Positions 12,301 through 26,508 of a stretch of 64,000 bases of DNA are shown here, piece after piece. A model generated the notes under the pieces. The model was given only the letters and a program-made list of their open reading frames with translations. It did not search any database and was not told the origin of the DNA. Position 1 is the stretch's first letter. Each line of letters begins with the position of its first letter. The DNA is taken from NCBI GenBank assembly GCA_013397695.1, contig VYZI01000425.1, positions 443,131-507,130 of the forward strand. The letters are read 5' to 3'. The DNA is from Centropus unirufus (lineage: Eukaryota; Chordata; Aves; Cuculiformes; Centropidae). The position numbers and the translations under genes are program-made.

Positions 12301-15300
12301 TCACGATTCAAGTTATTTGACCGAGATGGCTGAGTCAGCAAATGCTTTCTGGGAGGGCTGAGAGGGTCAGATGGGAAATGCCATGTCCCAGTTGAAAATC
12401 TGAGAAGGAATAGCATCCCAGAGATTTCTGTGGATGAGATACAATATTTTCCAGGATAGCCACGTCCAACCAGGACATCTGGTGACCAAATTTGATACAC
12501 TGGTCATTTCATGCCTGGGATCCCAGCTATTCGTGTCACTGAGCCAGAAAGACTGCTTCCACTCAGCCCTTGGCTGCTGCACGTGATGATAGTCAGATGT
12601 CCACATGATGTCTGGCATCACTTCAGAGAACCTAAAGTCACATGCCTGCCTAAGGAAGAGTAAAAAGGTCTCTTTTCTGTCCTAGTGCACTGACATGGCC
12701 ACAGAAAACCATCCTTCCTGTGCAAGGAACTACAGAAGCAGAGGTCTGGCATGGCAATTTGTCAAAAGCAGTGTTTTCCCTGTGATTTTTATGAGTCTCC
12801 ACAAGAAGGAAATTAGAAACTGAAGTCTACACTCTCTCCCATTTATAAATGTGTCCATAATGTGTACGGTGTGCTGTAGGTTAATGATGCAGTTCTCAAG
12901 CAAGATTAACTGCTGCTTCAGACAGTCATCAATTTTTTATGATTGCAAGACCATTTCCCTACTAAAAATGAATGTTCCATTCCCCAAGGGAGGGTCTGTA
13001 TTCAGCATCAGTCAGGTGTTTAGGGTGAGAAGATGAAAACAAAAAAAAAAAAAAAAAAAAGAAAGAGAAAGAGACAAGCTAGTCCCTCAGCTCCCACACC
13101 AGGGAATAGGTATGTGACTTTCCTCATTGCCACTGAGCAGCCTGAATAAGGTTAAATGTGCAAGTGTGGGGGTATTCTACTGACCCTTACTGATGGAGGC
13201 AGCTCCCTTTAAAGTGATGCTGTAAGCATTCAGTGCCCAATACCTGGCAAGAGTGACTTTGTACAAGATCAGCACAAGTGTCGTCCTGCCTCAAGAGCCA
13301 TGGCACATTGCTCATGCCTGAGAAAGAAAGTCCAGGGACTGCTTAATGCTATAGTTGGGCTATTTCTCAAACATAGCCTCTACTTGGGACTGATCCCAAC
13401 AGGCTGCAAGTAAGTGCATCAGGAGAACAAGGGGGTCACCTCACACACCACTTCAAGACATTTGTATAGGAAAAGTGGGAAGAATTGTCCTTTGTAGGTG
13501 CCTCCCTCTCCTCCTTTCTCTCTCTACATCAATTATAGCAGGAATCCTGATGCCTAACCTAGATGAGAAGCATCATTTTAGATGGCTGAAGCAAGGGGTG
13601 AAGAATTCTCATTTGAAACACAAGTCTTTGACCCAGTAACTCTCACCAGGTACAACTGGTGAGCCTGAAAGGATCCCTGTCAATAATCCTTATTATAACC
13701 CGATTGGTAAAACCACTACCACTCAGTCTAAGTCTTTTCAGAAGATTAAGCCAAATGACCACAGTGCCTTTGTAATTGTGTGCTTTGATTCAGCTTTAGG
13801 CTGGCTTGTCCTCATATACCTTATTTTCACTCTATGCAGAGAAATGAGTTACATCTATGCAATGAGCCTTGTATCCTAATAACCATATCTTTGTTTTGTT
13901 TTTGACTAATGAAACAAGATGAGTTGGGAAAAATAAATAAAAATTAGGCCTCATATCACTAATCAACAAGATGTTATATTGTCTTTACCATAAAGGCAGC
14001 CAAGATCTTTATTAAAAAAATGGGACTGGAGAAAAGGTTGGTTGTGAACATTGCAACACTCAATAGGCTACTAATTAAATGCAATCCAGTTACTTTAAAA
14101 ACCATTCCGGTGTTGGTTCACTGACAACAGTTGAATGACCCTCTGAGAAAACTCATGCTCAGGTTCGTACTTAACTGCGTTTCCTTCACCCAACTCCTAC
14201 CTGTGCTTGGAGCTCATAGCTGAAAACTCTGGGCCTCAATAACCTTAACATTTTCTAGGCATCTCCTGTTATTCCACAGGCACAACTGCTATAGTTGGCT
14301 TTTCCCATTTGCAGCTGTGTTGAAGAAAAGACTTCTGGGGTTCCTCTACTGCAAGGACAGGATGGAAGGGTCAAGATGTGAACTCCAAAACACACAGCTG
14401 CAACAAGGACTACTGAGTTTACCTTTATGCATCTGTATCATGAGATACAGCTGGATTCCAGTCCCCTAAAGCAACCTGAATGTGTTTCTCGATAAAGCAA
14501 GGATGGACCTTGAATTATTTTGCATAGAAAATGTTTTCCACAGTGAAGTCAATGAGGACCTCTTCTGTTGAGCCTGAGTTAACAGAATATAGATAAATGT
14601 AAGCTGATGCATTCACTCGTACTGCTTCCATTCAGCAAACTATTTAAATATTTATGAGGGAGGAAAATATTCCAGCCTTTGCTAAAAATATGTGAGGTCT
14701 CCTAACCATCTGAGGGGAAATACTGTAAATCTGATGAACATACATACATAGCCACCCTGTGTTGCTACAGAACCATTATTTATGGGACAGAATATACGCA
14801 AATATCCCAGATTTGGGACATCAGATGTATTTCCAGTGAACTGTATATAGGCTAAGCACCAATTGTAGAGTTTATTTCATTTTCAATAAAACCCATAGGC
14901 CAAATATTATCAATTTACCGTGATTGACAATACTGGTAATGTCTGGACATTCAGGTTTTTTTTAAAGAACGAGCTTGCATATTGGATAGTTGGTATGAGT
15001 CGTTCATAGGAGACGTGATGCTTTTCAGGGCATCCACCAACATTTCTGGGTCTGTGAATCCTCAAAACATGAAGGTCAGGTCAGGTTGTAACCACAAAGG
15101 CCAGAGACCACCATGGAGGAGCAGGGTGACTCACTCACTTCTTAAACAGCTCAGCAAGGGGCGGGGGCGGGGGGGCAAGTGCATAAGGAGCCAGACCACT
15201 TTTGGGGAGCAAATATTTATCAGTCCCTACGCCAGCACAGCCTCAAAACACTAACACAGGAACTGGTTGAAAGAGGCACCTCTCCTGTATTCCTGAGCCA

Positions 15301-18300
15301 TGTGGAGAACAGCAATCGCTGTATTTTAAAAACCTGAAAGACTACACAAAGTAATATTTAAATGCAGGAACGGTGCCAAAATGGTAAGGGCAAGGACTTG
15401 AGCTTTCCATTCATATGCAGAACAGGTATAGTACAAGCTGTCGCAACACAAATTTCAATTTATCTATTTCTGTGGTTCTGCCATCTCCAGAGTATGGCAG
15501 ATCCCCTCAAGTGCTCTGACACTGCAGTAATATTTTCCCCTGCAGCACATTGGAGATAAAATTTGATTAATTCCAAGCTTGTTTGCCTGCTCTGGCTCTC
15601 TCTGTGTGACTATGTGTATATGGAAAGATCACTGCCTTTGCCTGCCAGTTTTCATGCACAGTGCTGAATAATATTGGACTTATAAGCTTACAGTAAAAAT
15701 AAACCTCATGTAAAATACAGATATACAAAAATCCACAACTCCTGAAGTGACTCACTTCCATCAACCTGGAGAGAAGGCAAAATGTCATTTTTGTGTACAG
15801 AAGACAAGAGTTACTCTCTTGTTTCCCAATAAACACAAGCAAGTGCACAATACAGGGAACTAAGACGGTAAAACAGTTTTAAACAAGCTAAAGACATTAA
15901 ACTGCACATGCCACATGAGAGCCATGGCAATTGCACTGGCAATTATTTTCATGTTTCCTAACTCTACCACAAGGAACTCATTTCACTAGCTATTATGCTA
16001 AAAAAATGTCACAGCAGAAGGAAGCAAGGAATAGCTTGTATATCCATAATGTGATCCCTGCCAATGTATCAGTGTATGAAAACAAATGGATGCATTTTCT
16101 CCTCAAGTATCAGAGTAAGAGCCTACTTATCAAAACTATTTGACTTAGTCTTATGAGGAGAAAGGCTTTTTCTAAAGATATAGCATTAGGATGCAGAAAA
16201 GCAGGACAGAACGACTTTATGGTCATTTCAAGAGAAAAGCAGAAGGCTCAGATGAGGATATCTCTCATATCAGAGTGGTTGGTCCTTGCATCGGCAGACA
16301 AAGGAACAGGAGAAGTCCAATTTACTCTTTGTTGTGTTTTTAATTAAATTATTTCCCCTGTGCTTTTATTCAGGCTATAAATGTTAAACCTTGACTTCAA
16401 AGGCTTCTCTGGAGGATCCTGGCCAGCTCACTGTGATGTCACATAAGCTTGCAACTTGAATGGCAGTTCCTTTCCTCCTCCAGCTCAGGTTACAGGGATG
16501 GCACACTGAAATTTAGGCCCAAAGCATGTCTCTTTCAACGAGCCCCTGCTTTGTTTCCCAGCTTGCTTGGAGCATAAGAGGTTTAGGCAAGGAAACACAG
16601 GGAAATATAAGGTTAAAGGGGAAGAGGGAGAAGAGAACTGATTGATTGACTGCTCCTTCAAACACTTTGGCTGTTCTGAATTCTAAATATAGTGAGAATT
16701 AATGAGGCAGAACTGTCCTTCAACATTAAAATTGCCCAGAAATTATTAATGCTCTATTACTGAACACCACAGAAGAAACACAAGGCAAACTCCTGCACCC
16801 ACCTTCACACAGCCGCACTGAATTAATCTCCCATTCAAACAGGTACGTTTCAACTTTCTTGTGATGAAGCATACTGAGGTATCACCCCAAGGGACAAGTT
16901 TATTGAACCCAGAGAACAGCTAATCAAGCCAATGGGGGATGACAGTGCCAGCAAGGAGAGCAGAAGGCAGTTTTTTTGAGTCATAACCATGTAGCTGGTT
17001 CTTCCAGATCAAGTAGGAAAGGCTATGACAATGATTTTCACCACCAGCTCATAATTTCTCCCTGTCACATAGGTTCTCAACAAGTATCAGTATCATATTT
17101 TCGCAAGGGATGTTGATGCCTCTGATCTAGACAGTTCCTGAAAAGAAAAAAAAAAAAAACCAGGCTGCAGAGTAGTAGCTTAGGAGCTGGTCTCATGTGC
17201 CTATGAGTCTGAATATTCCTGGGTCTGGAGGGCTGGCTTAGGGGTTCTGCTAACCAAGCGGCAAACAAAAAATAACCTAATTTACATTTAAACTATTTTC
17301 AGCCGAGAGAAGAGATTTATGTGCCTGTCTTCGAATCCATACAATGCACTTGGGAAGAAACCCAAGTGTCACAACTATAATTTCTGTGCAATTCTGTGTA
17401 ATGAATCCTGACTGATACCAACCTAATGAATTTGTGCACCCAATGGCCATCACCTTCTGCTTGATTTGGATAAGCAACTGAAAAATGTCCTTGTAAGAGA
17501 AGAAGGATAAGTAATCTAGATTTTTTTTTTCTCTTAAATCTCTCTCTGGTTAGTAGATATATTCAAAAGTCTCCTTGCTAGGATTCAACATGGCAGCTTT
17601 CAGCACCAGTGAAAACTGGAATTACTGTAAATAACTTTCACATCGAGTTCAGCCTTCCATTAATCATCTCGTTATTATCATGCTTTACAACGCTGGACAG
17701 GTCCATAAGAGGCAAAATAAGAAGGGAGCTCCTGAGTTACTGAGTCCAGAACTGTACAGCTGCAGATCAACAGCTCATATTCCATTGAGAAAACATCTAT
17801 CCTGACCTCCTACTAGGGTCAAGACACAGTATCTAAGCATGGATGTATATTTTGTACCTGCAGAGTCAACAGCTGTGGTATTTACATCCAGACCCCCTTG
17901 GGTTCAGGAAAAAGTGGCGTTCAGCCTACAGAAGGCCCAACTCTAACTCTAGATAGACCTGCCCAATTCATTTGCTTTCAGCTGGACTAGAACAGTTGTA
18001 ACATTTGCCTTGTTCCATCATTGAACACCATAACCCTAACAGTGATGAGATGAACAGTCACAAAGAAAGAGGCAAGGAAGACAGTGGATATAATCTGGAG
18101 CAGCATCAATAGTGGTCTGTCCCTTTATACATATTAGTCTATGTTTTTAATGTCTAATTAACGTAACTTTCTTTGACTCTAGACCTGTGAAGGGAAGTGA
18201 GGCAGAGGAAAGTTGAGAAGGACAGGGTCTCACCATGGGTGGTTCATGAACATGACTTGCAAAATCAGCTGCAGCTCTCCACCTGTGCAACCCGGTTGAG

Positions 18301-21300
18301 GTAGCTTTCAGCGTCAACAATGGGTTTTCATATTTGTCACCATTCTGTATTTATCACTGCAGCAGAAATAAAAATAAAATAATGAGCACTACACCCTGTA
18401 GCCTTGGAGCTAATTACACATATTTCTTCACAAAGTAAGTGGAAAACACATGATCTTGGAAGATATCCACGGAGCAATTAAACACGTGCTTGTCAATGTG
18501 TCACAAATACTGTGTTTTTACAGTTGCAATGAAAACACAAAATGCCATCTGATTGAACTTCAGAATAATTAGCACATCACAGCACACAACGACGACAAGT
18601 ACCTGTCAACAGCTATCAGCACTGCAATGACATTTTCCTCTGTGAATAATAATGCAGTTTCCTGTTTTTTAATAGTAATGCTATTTTTTAGTCTTTTAAA
18701 TAAACAGTGTTCTTTGAAACAGATACAAATACATCCTCCATAAAACAAGATCTCATTCTGCTAAGTTAACGCTCAAACAGAAGTATTTAATAAACTTGGT
18801 AACTGAAGCTCTAATTCCATATAATTCCTGGAGGGAGAAGAGGATGCTACTTGTGGGACACTACCTTTTTTAACCAATGCTTAGTACTCCTAGAACACTT
18901 TGTATGCCAAGCTGCATAACCAGAAACACTCAAAACTTATACTAAACTGGTGATTTCTTGTAGGAAACAGCAATAGAAAAATACACCCGAGTCAGCTACT
19001 GTGGGTGATTTTCAGCAATTTTCATGCAAATAAAGAGTGACAGATCTGCCATGCTCCAAGAGTTGCTTGTCAAGAGAAAGGTAAGAGAAAGCCAAAAGAA
19101 TTTTCTGGAAAGTTTTATTAAAGTTGCATACTCCTCTACGGGTCTATTTTCTGTAAACAAGTTGGTTATTAATAGATGTGATCTAAAATGCATGATGAAT
19201 TGCACAGGCTGGCAAGTACAGCCTCACCCTTTCTGGGTGGCTGTGTATGATTTTATGCTTGTTGAGTATGACTTTAATTAAAAAAGTATACCAGCTTAGA
19301 CTGTTCTGACTTTAGAGTCCATTAGGAGACAAGACTGTCTCTTACCAGAAAGAACAAACTAACAATCCTATAGAGACAAGTTTTCAAAGGAAGGATGAAA
19401 GAAGTTACTGTAGGGTCGGCCTTGGGTATGGGGCAGGATTGGGCAAGAATCAGATCTCCTACCTGAAATAGGTGAGAGCAGGATCCATATGCTGATTTGC
19501 CCCATTGCAGGTGGGTGTTTCCTACTTGCAGCCGACCACAGCCTTCCTCTCTACTGGCTTCTCCCATGCTCTGAAGCAACACAGCACAGCGAGGCATCAA
19601 GCAGAGACACGGAAGCTGACTTTGAGAGCCCCAGACGTGGGTGGGAGCAGTGGTATGGCCATGCTGGCTGAGCATGCTGCTCAGCCTGAGGAGCAGGAGG
19701 AATTTCGAGGGAGCTGGGTATTACTGCATGATGCTCTGTTGTGACATACCATTTTGCCTTACATGAGAGGTAAACCAGTTCCTGTAGCTGTTCCTAACTT
19801 GGCTTGTCTGCCCACCAGTGACAGCTTTTAATGCCAGCTGGAATGAGGTTGGGGCCGTCACAACAGAAACCTCTCTATTTATATGAACGGGATTAAGTAA
19901 CTGATCCATGGAGACAGTTCATCCCCACTCAGAGCACAGAAAAACACCTCCACTGAAACAGGTGTCATTATATCACAGTCCAGAGCAGTCAATTCTGCCA
20001 AGGCTTTACATCCCCTGCGGTGAGATCTGTCTAGTCATGTTTTGTCTTCAGCCATTTAAAAGGTAGGTGTTTACCTTAACTGTAGTGGTGGCTTTTTCCT
20101 ACAACCTTTGGAAAGATAACGGGTATCAGCAGGCAGCCAGACACGTTACCTACCACCCTTGCAGCTGTAGCTTCCAAATTGTGCTCAAGATGACCCAGAA
20201 GTTTGGAATGCTACTGGCACTGTCATATGCCAAACCAACTTGGGTCTTGAGTGACTCTGGCATTGTAACCTAAATAATACAGAATTCTGCTTTGTGTTTA
20301 AATGACTTCTGCTTCTGACGCACCTCAGCGTGAGAAGAAACCTCTCCTGACTGCGTAATTGTTATATCACTGGTGCTATTGAAGGAAAAAAGCAGCTTTA
20401 CAGTAGAAAACTTGAGAATCTCAGTAAGATGTTCTACTAAATGACATCACCCTGAGTATTCACTGTCAAGTTTGGTGATTAGGAATGAGCATGGATCAGG
20501 TGAATAAAGCTGTTCTCTGTGCCAAACTCCCTCATCATGTAAAATTCAGATAAAATTTTAAAATGTAATAACAAAGATATTCAAGGGCAAGATATGTCTT
20601 TCTCTATCTCTATCCCCTTGAGCACTAATCTGCAAATCTCTACACTTCCATCCACCACAAAGACAGGGACCGATGCTCCCCAAAGACTGTGTCTGTGGGA
20701 TTTTGATCTCAACAATGAGTATGAAAAGAGATCATGAGGGAACAAGCTGCTGAAATTTCCAACAAGTCTCCACGAATACAATGTCCACAGAATTTCTGCA
20801 GCAACTAAGTTGCTATTATGATTGCCTGCCCAGCAGCAGGTCCCAGAACAGAGATGGCCTGCCCCACCTGTGAATATGACCACCATCTCTTTGAAGCTGG
20901 GGGGCAGGGCTACCAACCTCTCTACTCCAATCCAGCAAGAAAATTATCACTTTTCCCTTGGTTGAGTGGCAGGAAAACAACATTTATGAATGAGAGCCCC
21001 TGCCCTACCGTACATATGCGCTGCTCACAGATGGAGCCTTCATCACACACAGTAGAGATTTCCTATTTGGCTTTTATTTTAGAGCCATGCAAATTCAGTG
21101 AATCCTGTCTTAAGGAGTCAAGAAATGTGGGGAAGAGCTTTTAAACAAACCAGCTACTGAGCCACCGGGCTGCAGAGACACAGTCACTCTGGCTCTAGAT
21201 AGTTTACACACACCGTCCTCTAACTGCAAAGAGCAATAGTGTTCAAATTAAATAGTTTGCTTCCAAACCATTACGAATTTGAAGACAGAGTAAATCTTCC

Positions 21301-23650
21301 TTAAAACTAAAGTTACACAGGGATGTACCGGAATTCTGCCTGTCAAGGTAAAGAAGAAAGTTTCCATTCTACAGGTATTACACACTGAATTTTGCCCTCT
21401 CTGGAGGTGAAATGGGCTGAACTGATCTGTTAGATTAGTTCTCTCACCAAAAAGGTTCACCCTGTTCTATCCTCCCACTCCATCACTTCCTCCACTGCTC
21501 ATCTGGCTGCTTGATGAGCCACTTCAGGCCTCAGGCAGTTAACTTGGGGAAGGGGAAAAGAGGGCAGAACACAGCTCCCCCTGAACAGTTTCCAGTATTT
21601 TGATTCTTAGCCTATTTCACTTTTATGTTTTGGGTGGGTTTTTCCTCTTTAAGGAAAGAAGGGGAGAAGGACTAAAGAGAAAATCCACTAGAAAACAGCT
21701 GGCCAGAGAGATCCCCTTTCTCCACAAAAACATGTCAGCACTGAGCTCAGCAGGTAACCGAGCTTGCAACTTCCACTAGAAATCACCCTCCAGAGACAAT
21801 TATTATAAACCTTCTCCATCCGTGGAGGTTGATATCAGCCACCAGGGCAGAGACAGGGTTATCCCGGGCAGCTCCGTGCAAGAGCAACTGCATGCAGAGG
21901 CAGCATTACAGCTCTCCTGTCGGGAAGGTTTCAGGCAGGATAATGGCATTTTTTGCATGCCAGAGCCATCAGTCCGGCTCATGATGCTGTTTGAGGAGAA
22001 CCGAATGCCCTTAGTGATAGGATGAACACACTTTACAAGATCTGTGCCTCACCAGAACAACTCCAAAATGGAAGCAAATGACCTTACAGAAAAAATGCAA
22101 GGCTGACAACTAGCAAGGAATCAAACAAGTCACTCAACAACGCTTCATTTTATATTTAAAAGAAAAAGAGATGCTTTGTCAGTGTTGCACATTGAAGAGG
22201 TTGAATGAAGGATGACATTTAAACCAATTCAGTTGACTATTAAAAATACCCTGGGAGGATATTTAATTGAATTTTGATATGATTTGCACAGGTTTAGTTT
22301 AAATCCATCCCTTATTACTTTGCGCTGCTCACTGAGAATATAAAGACATGCTCTTGACCCGGTTCAGAGGAGGTGAAAGGTGGGCTCTCCTGTGGCAATG
22401 CCCCAACTTGGGAATTTTAATGATGATCCTAGGAAGTGGAAAGTAAAGATGCCATTTGAGGGACAGCAAGGTCTGTGCGGACTGCAGCTATCTCTGATGA
22501 ACAGGCCCATGTAGAAGCCTTTGCTGTTCAGTCGTCCCATTGTCCTCTTTCTAATGCATCCCTAGGGCAGAAAGCAGGGCAGAACCTGTGGGGAAAAGCT
22601 TTAAGGCATGAAAAGTTTGAGCCTCAGAAGGATCAAGCAATTATATATCCATTTTGGAAGGCTTGAACAATCCAGACCCCGAGGAGGAGAATACTAAGCA
22701 TAAAGAGCCTATGCCATAGGCTCCTTTAATACGATATCCTGTTTCCCAGGACAAGGGTATTACTGAAAGTTTCTATTAAAAAGCCCACATTGAGTATACA
22801 AAGTGATGCTTCCTACAGGTTCTCCCATCCAAGCTTCCAGCCCTCAATGGTATAAGGGCATCCTGCACCTTAAATTACAGCCACCTCATTATTTTACTAA
22901 CCTTCCACTCTGCATGCATACAATTAATCTTTTTCAACATAGGTGTATTTTTAGACTGCAGCATCTCGTGGCAGTGACTTTCATTTAGGTACGTGTAATG
23001 CAGAAAAAAAACCCAGCCTTCTTGACTGCTTTAGCTGTACCTCTCATATGGTGAAAAACAGTGACTCATTCCTCCTTGTTTTTGCCTTTTCCACAAGATT
23101 TTAGGATTGCTAAAAACATGTGCTAGGAGAACTCCCCAAGACAATTAAAAAACAGCAAAAACTTGGTAGAGAAACAAAGGGGAAAAAGCGAGAAGCAGAT
23201 TAAAGCAAAAGTAAATACGTCTGAACACAGAGTTGTAAAGCTCTGTAAGATTTAAATAGGAGTCGGTAATCATTCCTCTTCTTCTAAGAATATCAGTAGC
23301 ATCGCACATTTCCTGAGTGCGTCTCTTTTCTTCTCCCTAATATGTAGGAGGCAGCATGTCTAAAAAGGAGACATCACTTTAAGGTGCTTTATGGCAACTT
23401 TCCCACCAGTTTTCTTTTCAGCTGCTTTGATTTCCACCATGACTTCACCCTCAAAGGTACCTCAGCGCATATCCAGGTGATGGTTCGTGTACAGTCAAGA
23501 GTCTAGCTCTTGCTTTGGCACACATTTTTCACGTTTATCTTCCTAAATTGAAAGACATGCATGCACAAATCCTGGTGTATTTCCTAACAAGTGTTTCAGC
23601 CTACTGACAGTGCTTTAATTGTCCCAAGGCATTAAACTGTACCCAATAAC
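6386..23650. other. Gene-poor DNA downstream of TXNRD1
   Basis: No open frame here resembles a known protein and no splice-consistent exon series was seen. The frames near 19322-19675 and 20581-20916 are about 110 codons but lack any recognisable domain. There is a 20-base A run at 13041-13060 and a shorter one at 17143-17158. Conserved non-coding elements may be present but cannot be judged from one sequence. Confidence 0.5.
13041..13060 (+). repeat. Poly(A) tract
   Basis: A run of 20 A followed by GAAAGAGAAAGAGAC. It could be a simple repeat or the tail of an old retro-insertion; no parent gene was recognised before it. Confidence 0.9.
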
Positions 23651-24001
23651 TATCTGAGCACAGTCATGGCTCACGTACGTTTTCCACTGCTGAGACGTTG
23701 TACCTCAGACAGCAGAGAAACAATAGCACCCCTTCTGGCTCTTCACCAACAAGCACTTTCTGGAGCCACCTTTGGGTTCAACCACAATGTCCCAGCCTGG
23801 CAAAATGTGTGGTTCAGATCTGCTGGCTCCGACATGCCCCACAGAGTGGACCCAGCCAAAAGGCAGCTTGTCATTGTGGAGACCCTCCTGCATTGCCCAA
23901 GCTTGGTGGTCTCGGGGGAGCACTCTCTGCCAGCGTCCCAAACAAGCCCCTGGCTACACTGCTACCCTGCACTGTAATTCCTCTTTTCCCTACCGACAAC
24001 C

Positions 24002-24052
24002 CCTTCCCACCTCCCATGATGGCCTTCCCACCTCCCATGATGGCCTTCCCAC
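24002..24052 (+). repeat. Minisatellite, 21-bp unit, about 2.4 copies
   Basis: Two exact copies of a 21-bp unit at 24002-24022 and 24023-24043 (beginning CCTTCCCACC, ending CATGATGG) followed by a 9-base partial copy. It lies in a pyrimidine-rich, stop-poor stretch (about 23666-24204) that is open in several frames. I do not recognise a protein there. Confidence 0.9.
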
Positions 24053-24204
24053 TTTCACCAACAGATGCCCAGTCCTCTGGCTCCACTCCCACCTCCCTCC
24101 TGGCAGCCCCCAAACCAACGCCCCATGCTGACACAACAGCTGCCTCTGGGACAGAAATCCCTCAGGACCCTTTTGCCACTTTGAGCACGCAAGAGAGAGG
24201 CTGA

Positions 24205-26379
24205 TGGTGAGGCAGATCCCTTGGTGTCTTCTTTCTGGTATTTTTTTTAGGTTTAATTTAACTGTGGAGGTCAAATAGGCCATGACAAGAAGGCAGTTTC
24301 ACACCATCCCACACAGAGGAGAACTGAGCAATCAGGAAAAAGTCATCATAGAGAAAGGGCCTCTGGAATTTCACTGCCAGCAGAGCTGTCATCTTATCAC
24401 AAACATTTATACCATATTTTGACCTGAAAGGAGTCTATCAAGTCTTACATAAAAGATTCAGCCATCTGGTCCCCTCTTCACACTTCTGCATTGGCACAAG
24501 GTGCAGCAGCAGCACAAAGCCATAGCTTTTTTCCTGCAGTCATCCACCAGCTGCCACGGGCCATCGTGCAGCAAGGCATGTGCTGCAGTGGCACAGACAC
24601 AATCATTGGAACACTTTGCACTCAAAGTCTTCCCACAAAGCCCAGCAAGACACGTGCCCTACCAGGAAACTTCCAGTGCTTATGACACCTTCGGGAAATC
24701 CACCTTGTCAAAATCTGGTCCTTCTTGAAGGCAGGATGCAAGCTGGAATACAAGACTCGGGAGAGCTAGGATTGCTCAACAACTTATGCCAAGGGTAAGA
24801 GAGGTTAACGGGAATGATCAGCTGGGGTGAGGAAGCTTACAAAAACCCACAAAAACGTAACTCTTGGAGCTGTTAGTGAAACTCTACTAGTAGATTCTAT
24901 TTGCTCTCTGCATTTTTATCTGTAATATCTCAGGATGCATTTACACTCTAGTAATAGTTCCAAAGAAATATTTATAACTAAGGGATAAATAAGAGCCGAA
25001 CATAAATACCACATAATTTACTACATTTTCTAGTACATGCTTCCAAAGAATGAATTAGCAAATGCACGTTTGACATAAGCATTCAATACTTTGCTTTAGC
25101 ATTTAATATATCTTTATGTGATGTTATCATATATATATATATCTTGTCATGCACAGATGACAAAAATACACACCAGAAAATGTTTTCCTTCTGGAGGAAG
25201 AAAAAGTCCAGAGAAGGAAAAGCCCTACCAAAACAAGAAAAAAATCCTCCCAGTTTTAAATTTAAAATAAAAGTAATTAAAACCAACAACTACTGAATTG
25301 TAAAGTTACTAAGGTAAAAATACACATTATTAATAACATTATTAATAATGTTCCTATAGGAACAGACACGTGTGGGTCCACTCTCGCAAAGCCAAGCTCA
25401 TACACGTCTTTTTTTCCTGCTGTCCACGATCTGACCTCCTTACATACTTGTTTTAAAAATAATGGTGCTATGTATGTGCTTAAATATGAACAGCTAGACT
25501 GCTGACCTGCTCAGGAAGCTGTGCTCCTGGGTTTGTAGAAGTTATACAGATGGCAGCTAGTGCAAAGAGTTGAATGTTGGTTTCCTTATTAGTTCCTTAT
25601 TTTTAAGTATGTCCTTCTCACACATTTAACTTGCAAAGAATGCAGGTAAAATAGACCCAAACCCTTTTTCTCGGGGAATTACCTACCTTCAAAACCCAAA
25701 AGACCGAAACAAATTGCAGCTGGGTTTATCAAGGTGCCCTCTTCTGGTCTTCAAAAAAAAAGTCTTGCTGCCACCTGGTTTCTTTTCTTGGAAGAGGCAT
25801 CAAAATGAGCATCTCTTTGTGCCAATATTCCATTTATTTAATAAACTAGACAGAAAAATACCCCCACAGACCATTCTTGATACAATACAAAACATGAGAA
25901 ATCTTCAGTTATGTATGAATTTATACAAATAACTTACAACACTATTCTAAAAATCTCAGTAGGAATATATGGATTCGTTACCAGGTAGAAATTTAGGCAT
26001 AAGGTGTTTTGCCCAGAGGGTTGGAGCATTTACCTCCTATTCACATTGCATTACTAAACTCCCAAGAACCAATTAAAAAGGTAATCCAAAACTTTCTGCT
26101 AAAATAGAAGGAAATGAATGAAACAGTTAAAAAACCCACATTCTTTTCTACTATGACGAGACAATTTTTACCATTTCTTGAGAATTATGTATGCAGTTTA
26201 TCCAACACAGGAGGAATAGTCAAGGAAGTACATTTGTTGTTTTCTATGGAAGCCTCTGTTTCAAAAGTATTGTTTTCTTAATTAAATGTAAACCAAAGCC
26301 TACACCGAACTAAATACAGCTTTCAGGCCATATTGAGATAGAAGACTGTTCACTACTGTTTTTTGTTCTGGGGAGAAGG
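24205..26379. other. AT-rich DNA between minisatellite and TXNRD1 3' end
   Basis: No gene seen. It contains a short (AT)n run at about 25129-25142 and the double palindrome at 25335-25363. Part of it may be the distal 3' UTR of TXNRD1 if a later poly(A) site is used. Confidence 0.5.
25335..25363. repeat. Two overlapping perfect palindromes
   Basis: An 18-bp palindrome (25335-25352, AACATTATTAATAATGTT) overlaps by three bases a 14-bp palindrome (25350-25363, GTTCCTATAGGAAC). Both are perfect. No function is assigned. Confidence 0.9.
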
Positions 26380-26396
26380 TTCTTTGGTTGTTATTT

Positions 26397-26402
26397 TTTA
26401 TT
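26397..26402 (-). terminator. Second candidate poly(A) signal AATAAA for TXNRD1
   Basis: Minus-strand hexamer in AGAATAAAAAATAAC, about 100 nt beyond the first. A further AATAAA lies at 25838-25833. Transcript data are needed to choose among them. Confidence 0.35.
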
Positions 26403-26502
26403 CTACAGGCCCACTATTCTGAAAGAAAGCCAAAGTGGTTCGAAGTGGTCAATTCATACCTGAGACAGTACAGCACAAAAGAGCTCACCTGGAAAGGAGG
26501 AA

Positions 26503-26508
26503 TTTATT
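26503..26508 (-). terminator. Candidate poly(A) signal AATAAA for TXNRD1
   Basis: This is the first minus-strand AATAAA downstream of the TXNRD1 stop codon (context CTGAATAAATTCC). Only the hexamer and its position support it. Confidence 0.35.

Noticed and set aside
19322..20916. Minus-strand frames of 117 and 111 codons
   Set aside because: No motif, no splice context and no codon pattern to support coding.
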